Shown: positions 1-6,803, counted from the stretch's first letter. The stretch is 15,885 bases of DNA from Myxococcales bacterium (GCA_004554395.1 SFMP01000051.1:1-15885); one strand, 5' to 3'. The notes: generated by a model from the letters alone, not told the origin. Translations and numbers: made by a program.

Positions 1-98
1 CATGGCAAGCGTATGGCGACAGCCATAGCGCGCAGTAGCCGGCGTATGGCGATAGCCATAGACGGCTAAGCTCGGCGTATAGCGAAGCTATAGCCGAG
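1..98. repeat. Cluster of three short hairpins upstream of rarA
   Basis: Three imperfect palindromes lie side by side. The first has core arms TATGGC (12-17) and GCCATA (22-27), with outer arms GCG (9-11) and CGC (29-31) separated from the core by an unpaired g at 28. The second has TATGGC (45-50) and GCCATA (55-60) inside TAGCCG (36-41) and CGGCTA (63-68). The third has CTCGGC (71-76), an unpaired g at 77, TATAGC (78-83), a GAA loop, GCTATA (87-92) and GCCGAG (93-98). They resemble the hairpins at 6536-6755 in design. Function is unknown; a palindromic repeat family or structured leader RNA are both possible. Confidence 0.75.
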
Positions 99-179
99 TG
101 CCAAATCATCCGAAACTGTTGATACGACACACTTTTTTTGAAGCGCATGGGCGGCGCACAAACGCCCGACGAGGGTTTT

Positions 180-2387
180 ATGGCATCGCTTTTTGACCGT
201 CCGACGCAGGCACCGAGGCGCGAATCGCCGCAACGCGAACCACTGGCGGCGCGGATGCGACCGCGGACGTTGGACGAATTTTGGGGGCAGGCGCACATTT
301 TGGCGAAGGGGCGGCTTTTGCGGCGAGCGATCGAGGCAGACAGGCTTTCGAGCGTCATTTTTTATGGACCGCCGGGGACGGGGAAGACGACGCTGGCGCG
401 GATTATTGCGAACACGACGCAGGCGAAGTTTTTGTCGCTCAATGCCGTTCTGAGCGGAATTAAGGAAATTCGAGAATCAATTGATTCAGCCAAACAAAGT
501 TACGATCTCGTAGGAAGAAAGAGCATTTTATTCGTCGATGAAGTGCATAGATTTAATAAAAGTCAGCAAGATGCGTTGTTACCGTGGGTCGAAAATGGCA
601 CGATTACGCTCATCGGTGCGACGACCGAAAACCCGTATTTCGAGGTCAACAAGGCGCTTGTGAGCCGTTCGCGGGTGTTTCAGCTCATGCCGTTGACCGA
701 TGCCGACTTGCGCGGAATCGTCATGCAGGCGTTGCGCGACGAAGAACGCGGGTTTGGTCTGCTGCCGGTTATCATGCACGATGCGGCGTTGGCGCACCTC
801 GTCGACGTGGCAAATGGCGATGCGCGCGCGCTGCTCAATGCGCTAGAACTGGCGGTGACGACGACCGAGCCGAGTGGCGATGGGCAAATCGTGATTACGC
901 TGGCAGTTGCCGAGGAGTCGATTCAGCAGCGAGCTGTCCTTTACGACAAAGAGGGCGATGCGCATTTCGACACGATTAGCGCGTTTATCAAGAGCATTCG
1001 CGGCAGTGACCCCGATGCGGCGCTTTATTGGTTGGCGCGGATGGTCGTCGCTGGCGAGTCGCCGAATTTCATCTTCAGACGCCTGTTGATCAGTGCTTGC
1101 GAAGACATTGGGCTAGCCGATCCGCATGCGGTCGAAGTCGTGGCGGCGTGTGCGCAAGCGTTCGACCGGATTGGGCTCCCCGAGGGGCGATATCACTTGG
1201 CGCATGCGACGCTCTATTTGGCGACGGCGCCCAAATCGAACTCTTCGATGGCGTTTTTCGATGCCTTGGCCGTCGTCGAAAAAGAGACGTCGTACGACAT
1301 TCCCAACCCGCTCAAAGATGCGTCGCGCGACAAAGAGGGCTTGGGGCATGGCGCCGGCTATTTGTATCCGCATGCGTATCGCGACCATTGGGTGGCGCAA
1401 CAATATTTACCTGCCGAGTTGCAAGGGCGCGTGTTTTTCCACCCGAGCGATATGGGCTATGAGCGGCAAATTGCCGAAAAGGTGGCTCGAAACCGCGAAG
1501 CCCAGCTCGCCGCTTACGAAGATGCCCAAGCGCATGGCGAATCGAGCGAAGACCGCTGGATTGGGCGGACGTTCGACGGCAAAGCGGCTAGGGCGCAAGC
1601 GCTGCGCGATATCATCTTCGATTTTGCCACACTCGCTCCGAATAGCAGAGTGCTCGATATCGGCGCATCGTCGGGGCTTTTGTCGTTCGAGGCGCTTCGG
1701 CGTTGCCCGCAAGGCGGCGTCTTTGCCATCGTCGGCGACGATGCCGCTTCGTCGTCGTTTGTTGCACTCAATGAGAAACGAGACGAAATCGATCGAATCC
1801 AAATCAAAAAAATCGACGACTTCGCGAATTTTATGCCCGACCTATTCGGCGATCAACTGTTCGATTTCGTCACGGGACGCAACTTTTTAGACAAGCACGT
1901 CGATATCGCATCGTTTTTCAGGCGACTGAATCATATTCTCGATAATGGGGGGAAATACTGCTTTTGCAACATCATACCGTCGATGCAACCGAAGATTTCT
2001 TCACTCATCCCCGACGAGGCAAAAATAAATTCAAAGCTCATTGCAGCATGGCGCGATGCCGAATCGAAAGTCTATGCGAGCACGATTGCGCCCGATATCG
2101 ATATGACGGCGATCGAAGCGGCGGCAACGCGCGTCCAACTCACGTGCAACGTGCGCCATGTCGAATTGCCAGGGGCTCTGACGATTACGCCATCGATATT
2201 TAACCGCTGGTTTTCGCACCAGAACGACCGCCATAGCTATATCGACCAAATCGGCGAATACTTGAATCGCGAATCGTGCGATGCCATTACGCAGTTTGCA
2301 CACGTCTACCTGCGAGGACAATCGATGGCGTGGCCGGCGCACTATGCCATCGTTTGCGGCGAGCGCAAAACGACTCCGTCGTCTTAA
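180..2387 (+). CDS. rarA: RarA (MgsA) AAA+ recombination factor fused to a C-terminal methyltransferase-like domain
   Basis: The first ~450 residues are a RarA/MgsA/WRNIP1-family AAA+ ATPase, which acts at stalled replication forks. Numbered from the ATG at 180 (735 aa): Walker A GPPGTGKTT at 63-71, Walker B ILFVDE at 116-121, sensor 1 ATTEN at 147-151, and a probable arginine-finger segment SRSRVF at 162-167. The RarA C-terminal tetramerisation part includes YDIPNPLKDASRD near 372-384. E. coli RarA is about 447 aa, so ~270 residues are extra. They contain VLDIGASSG (491-499), a SAM-methyltransferase motif I-like loop, and a later LDNGGKYCF strand. RarA fusions of this kind are known, especially in cyanobacteria; whether the extra domain methylates anything is not known to me. 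The ATG at 180 is preferred over a TTG at 138 and an ATG at 147, because MASLFD is a typical RarA N-terminus and GAGGG lies just upstream (171-175). The gene is alone on its strand here and converges on infC. Confidence 0.93.
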   Translation: MASLFDRPTQAPRRESPQREPLAARMRPRTLDEFWGQAHILAKGRLLRRAIEADRLSSVIFYGPPGTGKTTLARIIANTTQAKFLSLNAVLSGIKEIRESIDSAKQSYDLVGRKSILFVDEVHRFNKSQQDALLPWVENGTITLIGATTENPYFEVNKALVSRSRVFQLMPLTDADLRGIVMQALRDEERGFGLLPVIMHDAALAHLVDVANGDARALLNALELAVTTTEPSGDGQIVITLAVAEESIQQRAVLYDKEGDAHFDTISAFIKSIRGSDPDAALYWLARMVVAGESPNFIFRRLLISACEDIGLADPHAVEVVAACAQAFDRIGLPEGRYHLAHATLYLATAPKSNSSMAFFDALAVVEKETSYDIPNPLKDASRDKEGLGHGAGYLYPHAYRDHWVAQQYLPAELQGRVFFHPSDMGYERQIAEKVARNREAQLAAYEDAQAHGESSEDRWIGRTFDGKAARAQALRDIIFDFATLAPNSRVLDIGASSGLLSFEALRRCPQGGVFAIVGDDAASSSFVALNEKRDEIDRIQIKKIDDFANFMPDLFGDQLFDFVTGRNFLDKHVDIASFFRRLNHILDNGGKYCFCNIIPSMQPKISSLIPDEAKINSKLIAAWRDAESKVYASTIAPDIDMTAIEAAATRVQLTCNVRHVELPGALTITPSIFNRWFSHQNDRHSYIDQIGEYLNRESCDAITQFAHVYLRGQSMAWPAHYAIVCGERKTTPSS

Positions 2388-2394
2388 ATATTGA

Positions 2395-2422
2395 TAGCCA
2401 GCGCTAGACATACAGCTGGCTA
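2395..2422. repeat. 8-bp-arm inverted repeat 3' of rarA
   Basis: TAGCCAGC (2395-2402) and GCTGGCTA (2415-2422) form a perfect 8-bp stem with a 12-base loop, starting eight bases after the rarA stop codon. It has no T-run on the plus side, so it is not a standard intrinsic terminator. It may still protect or end the rarA transcript. Confidence 0.5.
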
Positions 2423-2424
2423 AG

Positions 2425-2489
2425 AAAAAAACTGCACGCCAATCACGCGGCGCAAGCGCCCTGCACGCTAGCAGGGCGCAACGCAGTTT
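2425..2489 (-). terminator. Probable intrinsic terminator of infC
   Basis: Read on the minus strand just after the infC stop, a strong stem GCGCCCTGC/GCAGGGCGC (9 bp, plus-strand 2456-2464 and 2471-2479, loop of six) lies inside an outer stem AAACTGC/GCAGTTT (2429-2435 and 2483-2489). The RNA then runs into seven U residues (plus-strand A-run 2425-2431). The outer stem overlaps the U-run and the structure is longer than usual, so the exact terminator form is uncertain. Confidence 0.6.
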
Positions 2490-2497
2490 GCACGATA

Positions 2498-3112
2498 TTA
2501 ATCTTCGTCGTCGTCGTCGCCTTCGGCCGAAATGATCGTAGGACCTTTGTCGGCGGGAACAGTCGCCGTAGCGCCACCGACTGGCTCGATCGTCGCCGTA
2601 ATCATCTTGCCTTCGATGCGAGCGGGCTGGGCGATTTGGGCACAATCTTTGAAGAGAGCCACGATTTCTTCGAGTTTCGAGAGCCAAAGCTCGGCGTGCG
2701 ACTGCTCGCGACCGCGCAAACGCATGACGAGGCGCACTCTATCGCCGTGAGCGATAAAGCCCTTGGCTTTGCGGACCATCGTCTCCATGTCGTGATCGTC
2801 GGTTTTCGGACGCAAACGCAATTCTTTCAGGTCAATGCGAGCCGATTTCGAAGCGGCGGCCTTTTTGGCCTGCTCATAGCGGAATTTGCCGAAATCCATG
2901 ATTCGACAAACAGGCGGTTTGGCTGTCGGGGCAACTTCGACCAGATCCAAGCCGTGATCGGCTGCGATATTGCGCGCCTCATCGGGCGACATCACGCCCA
3001 ATTTATCGCCATCGGGCCCGATGACGAGGATCTGCGCAATGCGGATCTGATGATTGATTCTGTACTGATTATCGCCAGTATTACTAGGGACTTGCCGACG
3101 CTGTTGCTTCAT
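2498..3112 (-). CDS. infC: Translation initiation factor IF-3
   Basis: IF-3 binds the 30S subunit, prevents 50S joining and checks the initiator tRNA-start codon pairing. The 204-residue product shows both standard domains. The N-domain spans about residues 17-85 (YRINHQIR, LVEVAPTAKPPVCR, DFGKFRYEQ). The linker-C-domain spans about 92-177 (KELRLRPKTDDHD, KAKGFIAHGDRVRL, RGREQSHAELW). Compared with the 180-residue E. coli protein there is a tail of about 27 residues ending in DDDDED. A tailed IF-3 is known from Myxococcus xanthus (Dsg). The ATG at 3112 has AAGGA 13 bases upstream, which is far. An in-frame ATC two codons earlier sits at ideal spacing (7) and is preceded directly by an in-frame TGA, so a non-AUG start as in E. 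coli infC (AUU) is possible. No rpmI or rplT follows. Confidence 0.96.
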   Translation of the reverse strand: MKQQRRQVPSNTGDNQYRINHQIRIAQILVIGPDGDKLGVMSPDEARNIAADHGLDLVEVAPTAKPPVCRIMDFGKFRYEQAKKAAASKSARIDLKELRLRPKTDDHDMETMVRKAKGFIAHGDRVRLVMRLRGREQSHAELWLSKLEEIVALFKDCAQIAQPARIEGKMITATIEPVGGATATVPADKGPTIISAEGDDDDED

Positions 3113-3130
3113 GTAGATTCAAAAATCCTT
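3113..3130 (-). promoter_or_regulatory. infC ribosome binding site and ambiguous start
   Basis: On the minus strand AAGGA (plus 3126-3130) is followed by TTTTTGA, then ATC, TAC, ATG. The site is 7 bases from the ATC (3118-3116) and 13 from the ATG (3112-3110). It therefore favours either initiation at ATC or unusually long spacing. Confidence 0.5.
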
Positions 3131-3233
3131 CTAAAAAAACGTACAAATACCGCCCCATAAGCACTTCCGTTCGTGTCGGATGATGACGGCTACCGAAAAC
3201 CCACGTCTCTTTACCAAAGATCACGGGCTTGCG

Positions 3234-3338
3234 CAAACGTCTTTTGCATTTGCGCCGAGTGTCTTTGACTTTGCGCAAGCGTTTTTTGATTTTGCTCAAG
3301 AGTTTTTTGATTTTGTGCAAGCGTTTTTTGATTTTACT
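3234..3338. repeat. Five-copy 21-bp tandem repeat with phased T-tracts
   Basis: Units begin at 3234, 3255, 3276, 3297 and 3318, with consensus close to caagcgttttttgattttgc plus one base. The last three copies are nearly identical and the first two have diverged. T6 tracts start at 3282, 3303 and 3324, each followed by a T4 tract, so they repeat every two helical turns, which is expected to bend DNA. Because 21 is a multiple of three, the minus strand also reads as a basic heptad repeat (KIKKRLx). I see no convincing ribosome binding site for such a peptide. The array lies 120-225 bases upstream of infC. Confidence 0.85.
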
Positions 3339-3419
3339 CAAACGAATTGGACTTAGTTCAGGGGGCTATAAACTAGGCACTGCGTTATCGGGTATTCGTC
3401 CCTATTATGCAGCGTTATG

Positions 3420-3546
3420 GCGTTTTTCGATAGTTTGATGCAGATGCTAGGAAGCTAGCCCAAGGGCAAGGGAGCGTACTAACGTACGTTCCCGCCGCCC
3501 GCGTGGCGACGCTGACGACGCAGATGCGCAAAATATCGAAAAACGC
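3420..3546. repeat. 127-bp element with 18-bp terminal inverted repeats
   Basis: The left end 3420-3437 (GCGTTTTTCGATAGTTTG) matches the reverse complement of the right end 3529-3546 at 17 of 18 positions; the outer 13 are perfect. The interior contains a 10-bp hairpin, gggagcgtac (3470-3479) and gtacgttccc (3484-3493), with a TAAC loop and one G-T pair. It also has an 8-bp direct repeat GCAGATGC (3440-3447 and 3520-3527). This is the form of a MITE or a long-stem structured RNA. No clear target-site duplication is visible. The right end overlaps the helicase terminator. Confidence 0.6.
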
Positions 3547-3563
3547 GGGTGTGCGCCACCCGC
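3539..3563 (-). terminator. Probable terminator of the DEAH-box helicase gene
   Basis: Read on the minus strand, GCGGGTG and CACCCGC (plus-strand arms 3557-3563 and 3545-3551) form a 7-bp stem with a five-base loop, followed by C and a run of five T (plus-strand A-run 3539-3543). It lies about 90 bases after the helicase stop codon. The short U-run makes it a moderate call. Confidence 0.5.
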
Positions 3564-3654
3564 CTTGGCGCCGTTAGGCGGATTGTTGGGCTAGGGCTAT
3601 CAGCGATACCCATACACTCTGCAAAAAGCTCAATTCATCGAACTAGAAACGGAA
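3563..3654. repeat. Dispersed intergenic repeat, copy 1
   Basis: The first 31 bases (3563-3593) are identical to 7778-7808. Similarity continues with gaps through GCTAT (3596-3600), TACC (3607-3610) and an identical 10-mer TCAATTCATC (3630-3639), to GGAATT at the helicase stop codon. Weaker similarity (AACGCG, GTGTGC) extends leftward into 3542-3556. No open reading frame is shared. Both copies lie immediately 3' of a minus-strand gene. Possible identities are a short non-autonomous mobile repeat or a conserved 3'-UTR structure. Confidence 0.7.
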
Positions 3655-6393
3655 TTAAGAATAATTATCGACGACGGCATTGCGTACTTTCTTAAGCGCA
3701 GCGGCGAGCCCACCACACGTCTTCGATATCGATTCGAGCATCCCGACGTCGTCGATGTATTCCGACAAGATATTCAGCGTCTGAACGCTGAAATCGAGCG
3801 CATCGATGGGACTGTCGTTAAATTCGAACCAGAAGATATCTTCCGACCCGACGACGGTGAGCCAACCATTTTTACCGCGCGTCCCGACGTGACAACGCCC
3901 CAAATACGGCAATGCTCGCATCAAGACTTTGGCATTCGACGACGCGCTCAAGCTCGCGCCGATCGGTATCGAATCGGGCACGCAGAGTTTCGCATCGAGC
4001 AAATGGAGTGTTTTGGCGACTTCGACGATCTCGCCCAAGCGGAAGTTGTGCAAAATCTCATATCGCCCCGAATCGTCGCGCAACGACACCCGATAATTGA
4101 GCACCGATTTATCGTCGCTAAGCGACTGCACCGGCGCAATCTCGCGCAGATCCGAGAGCGACAAAATGACGAGCGGTCGATTTCTCGACGTCGAAACGCA
4201 TCGGACTGTGCGCGACCCGATCAAAAGCTCGCCAGGGACTTTCGACGAACGCCCGGCATTGGCCGAATGCGCCGCGCCGATTTGAGCTGCTGGCGTCGAA
4301 TTCTGAATGCGAAACAGCTTGCGCCCCCCCGAAGTCAGCGATCCCGTGGCATTTGCCGCATTTGCCGCCTTCGGATCGTAAGCCTCTCGCTTTTTCATAT
4401 TTTCGTCATAGCCCAGTGCCTCGCGCGAGCGTTCGAAGCGGCGTTTCTTCTTCCGATCGGCGCTATATTCTTGATATGCGCGTTGCCCAGGTCTCGACGA
4501 ATCCTGCGATAAATCGACTTTGATGCCGTATTCTTTTAGCCATGTCGATCGAATCACCGAAGCCTGTTCGGCATAAGTTCGCGTCGATTGAATAAACTCC
4601 AAAGCCATGATGAGCTTGGGCATCGCATCGTAGAGCGACGACGACGGATGCAAGACGACGTTGATATCGCTTGGCGTCACATAGCTACGCCCTTTGAGCA
4701 CGAGGCATTGATCGCCATAAGCCGACAAAAACGATCGAATGATATCGGCTTCGACACTACCGGGTTGCGCGATGAGCCCAACCGTCTCTGCAATTTCTTC
4801 GATTTGTTGCGATGATTTCGAAACAAAAGCCATCGTATCGGGGTCTAAGAAGCATTTTTTGCAAAATTCTTTCTTATATTCTGCATCTTCGTATTTGTGA
4901 ACGATGCCAATGGCGGTGAGCAAATCGCCCATGGCATGAGCGAGTTTTGCGTGGGCACGGCGAGCTTGCGCTTCGTGATCGGGGGGGAACAAGAGGGGCG
5001 ATTTGACCGAGAGCCAAGCGACGGCGACGATGACGTCGTGCAAAGCCCCGGGGTATTTCATCCCCGCCTCGACGACGACGCGAGCCAACCGCGGCGAGAG
5101 CGGGAACACGACCATCTTTTGCCCAATCTTCGTCAAACCGTTCTTTTCGTCGATGGCATCGATCCGCCGCAATTCCGCCAACGCATCGCGAATCGCCTGT
5201 TTGGGCGGCCGCGTCGGGAACGGGAACGATTCGACGTCGTTAATCCCCACGTCGATGAGCCGCAAAAGCACTTCGCTCAACTCGAGACGCGTAATCTCTT
5301 CGTCGGTGAAATCCGATCGCTCGCTCAGTTTCGACTCGGGGAACAGCCGAATGCATTTGCCTGGAGCCGTGCGCCCGGCGCGCCCGGCCCTCTGCGCCAA
5401 CGACGCCGAACTCACGCCCTCTTCGCGCAACGCCGTCACATGCGTCGCATTGTTAAACCGCGGTATCTTCGCAATCCCCGAGTCGATGACAAATCGCACA
5501 TCGGGAATCGTTATCGACGTCTCGGCAATATTCGTCGCCAACACGACTTTGCGCATCCCCGCGCGCTCTTCAAACACGCGCTCTTGGTCTTCGCGCGCCA
5601 GCTGCCCATAGAGCGGCAAAATCCACAAATCGCCATAGCCCTTCTCGGTCGCCTGCGCCGTCTGCAACATTTCTTGGCACGTCAAAATCGCGCCCTGCCC
5701 CGGCAAAAAGCACAAAATATGCCCCGGTTCGCCGCTCTTGTGAATCGCCTTGACCTCGTCAACGAGCGCTTGCGGCATCTCAAATCGGTCGCGCCCTGCC
5801 ACATCGCGATACTCGATTTCGACCGGATACGTCCGCGCCTGAATCGAAATCAGCGGCACATCGGCCCCGTCGCCCGTCTTCGAAAAATACCGCTGAAACG
5901 TCTCGGCACGAATCGTCGCCGAACTGATGATGACGCGCAACTCCGGCCGCTTCTCGAGTGCCAACTTGAGCAACCCCATTGCCAAATCGATGTTGAGCGA
6001 ACGCTCATGCGCCTCGTCGATGATGATCACCTGATACTGCTCATACGTCTGGTCACTCCGCGACTCTTGCAATAAAATGCCGTCCGTCATGACTTTTACG
6101 ATAGTATCTTCCGAAGTTTTGTCGTCAAACCGAATTGCATACCCAACTTCGCCGCCGAGTTCGCATCCAATTTCCTGCGCAATACGCATCGACACACTCA
6201 CCGCCGCAATGCGCCTAGGCTGCGTCAGCCCAATCCGCCCCGTTATCATCGGGTTGCGCAGCAATATTCGCGGCAGCTGCGTCGTCTTGCCACACCCGGT
6301 CGGCCCCTGCACGACTATCACCTGGTGCGACGCCAACGCATCGTTAATCTCTTGTTGGTGCTTATATATCGGTAACTGCGTTATCTCTGTCAT
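3655..6393 (-). CDS. DEAH-box ATP-dependent helicase, HrpA/HrpB/DHX-like
   Basis: This is a superfamily-2 DEAH-box helicase of 912 aa. Numbered from the ATG at 6393: motif I GPTGCGKTT at 30-38, motif Ia TQPRRIAA at 57-64, motif II DEAH at 126-129, motif III SAT at 158-160, motif V-like TNIAETS at 287-293 and motif VI QRAGRAGR at 334-341. A winged-helix/ratchet (HA2-type) region follows. The family unwinds RNA or RNA-DNA hybrids, or remodels RNPs. The length is between E. coli HrpB (~809) and HrpA (~1300). After about residue 640 there is a low-complexity basic linker (ADRKKKRRFERS, AANAANATG) and a ~230-residue C-terminal domain that I do not recognise. The start is chosen because AAAGG lies six bases before the ATG; a TTG two codons earlier is the alternative. 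A good sigma70-type promoter lies upstream. It appears to be a single-gene unit. Confidence 0.9.
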   Translation of the reverse strand: MTEITQLPIYKHQQEINDALASHQVIVVQGPTGCGKTTQLPRILLRNPMITGRIGLTQPRRIAAVSVSMRIAQEIGCELGGEVGYAIRFDDKTSEDTIVKVMTDGILLQESRSDQTYEQYQVIIIDEAHERSLNIDLAMGLLKLALEKRPELRVIISSATIRAETFQRYFSKTGDGADVPLISIQARTYPVEIEYRDVAGRDRFEMPQALVDEVKAIHKSGEPGHILCFLPGQGAILTCQEMLQTAQATEKGYGDLWILPLYGQLAREDQERVFEERAGMRKVVLATNIAETSITIPDVRFVIDSGIAKIPRFNNATHVTALREEGVSSASLAQRAGRAGRTAPGKCIRLFPESKLSERSDFTDEEITRLELSEVLLRLIDVGINDVESFPFPTRPPKQAIRDALAELRRIDAIDEKNGLTKIGQKMVVFPLSPRLARVVVEAGMKYPGALHDVIVAVAWLSVKSPLLFPPDHEAQARRAHAKLAHAMGDLLTAIGIVHKYEDAEYKKEFCKKCFLDPDTMAFVSKSSQQIEEIAETVGLIAQPGSVEADIIRSFLSAYGDQCLVLKGRSYVTPSDINVVLHPSSSLYDAMPKLIMALEFIQSTRTYAEQASVIRSTWLKEYGIKVDLSQDSSRPGQRAYQEYSADRKKKRRFERSREALGYDENMKKREAYDPKAANAANATGSLTSGGRKLFRIQNSTPAAQIGAAHSANAGRSSKVPGELLIGSRTVRCVSTSRNRPLVILSLSDLREIAPVQSLSDDKSVLNYRVSLRDDSGRYEILHNFRLGEIVEVAKTLHLLDAKLCVPDSIPIGASLSASSNAKVLMRALPYLGRCHVGTRGKNGWLTVVGSEDIFWFEFNDSPIDALDFSVQTLNILSEYIDDVGMLESISKTCGGLAAALKKVRNAVVDNYS

Positions 6394-6458
6394 GATCAAC
6401 CTTTATGGAGCTCGCTCCAAGCAACCGCAAACGCGCCCGGCCCAGCCTGCGCCACGCG

Positions 6459-6488
6459 ATTATACACTTGCACACAAAAATTATTCAA
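6459..6488 (-). promoter_or_regulatory. Sigma70-like promoter for the DEAH-box helicase
   Basis: On the minus strand TTGAAT (plus 6483-6488) and a perfect TATAAT (plus 6459-6464) are 18 bases apart. This would give a leader of roughly 55-60 bases before the helicase ATG at 6393. The call is by eye only. Confidence 0.6.
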
Positions 6489-6535
6489 TCATAACGACCG
6501 CCCCACCGCTCTCGGCGCCGTTTTGACGCACCGTC

Positions 6536-6755
6536 TATGCCTGCGGCATACGACTTGTGCCGCGTCTATGCCGCCGATGGCGGCATACGACTTGTGCCGC
6601 GTCTATGCCGCCGATGGCGGCATACGACGCCGAGCGGGCTATTGTCGTGCTTCGCAACGCCAATACGCCCGCCTTTTCGCGACCTATGCCTGCGGCATAC
6701 GGTCGCGCCGCCGCCTATGCCTGCGGCATACGGCGTCGTTATGCGCAAAGCGCAT
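6536..6755. repeat. Run of six hairpins with conserved core, including 37-bp tandem copies
   Basis: Five hairpins share the core TATGCC...GGCATA followed by an unpaired c, with outer arms that pair but differ. At 6536-6550 (TGC loop) the outer arms are GTC/GAC. At 6567-6587 and 6604-6624 the core extends to TATGCCGCC-gat-GGCGGCATA, again with GTC/GAC. At 6681-6704 the outer arms are GACC/GGTC. At 6712-6735 they are CGCC/GGCG. The second and third are 37 bp apart and share a 16-base spacer; the first is the same unit with a stem shorter by six. A sixth hairpin is ATGCGC-aaa-GCGCAT (6741-6755). They lie upstream of gmk. Function is unknown. Confidence 0.85.
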
Positions 6756-6768
6756 CTCTCCATCTCAT

Positions 6769-6803
6769 CGCTTTTTGTCGATACCCAAAACCGACAAAAA
6801 GCG
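6769..6803. repeat. Perfect 12-bp-arm inverted repeat upstream of gmk
   Basis: CGCTTTTTGTCG (6769-6780) and CGACAAAAAGCG (6792-6803) pair perfectly across an 11-base loop. It lies 85 bases before the gmk start codon and has no terminal T-run. It could be an operator, a leader hairpin or part of the repeat tract before it. A weaker hairpin CCGAT/ATCGG follows at 6837-6851. Confidence 0.7.

Noticed and set aside
1126..1890. 254-codon frame inside rarA in another frame
   Set aside because: Overlaps the conserved RarA sequence; composition is Arg/Ser-rich as expected of an out-of-frame reading.
2395..2422. Intrinsic terminator for rarA
   Set aside because: The stem is good, but an A-run rather than a T-run follows on the plus strand.
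3084..3341. 85-codon basic leader frame overlapping the infC start
   Set aside because: Starts with TTG, lacks a ribosome binding site, and its heptads follow from the 21-bp DNA repeat. Kept only as a possibility under findings.
3563..3593. Integron attC-like site (GTTAGGC and GTTGGGC both fit GTTRRRY) in the dispersed repeat
   Set aside because: Both core-like words are on the same strand and close together. No matching RYYYAAC at the other end and no L boxes are found, and there is no cassette array or integrase.
4897..6075. 392-codon frame antisense to the helicase gene
   Set aside because: The opposite frame encodes all the DEAH-box motifs. This frame is a shadow produced by codon bias, rich in Arg, with no recognisable domain.
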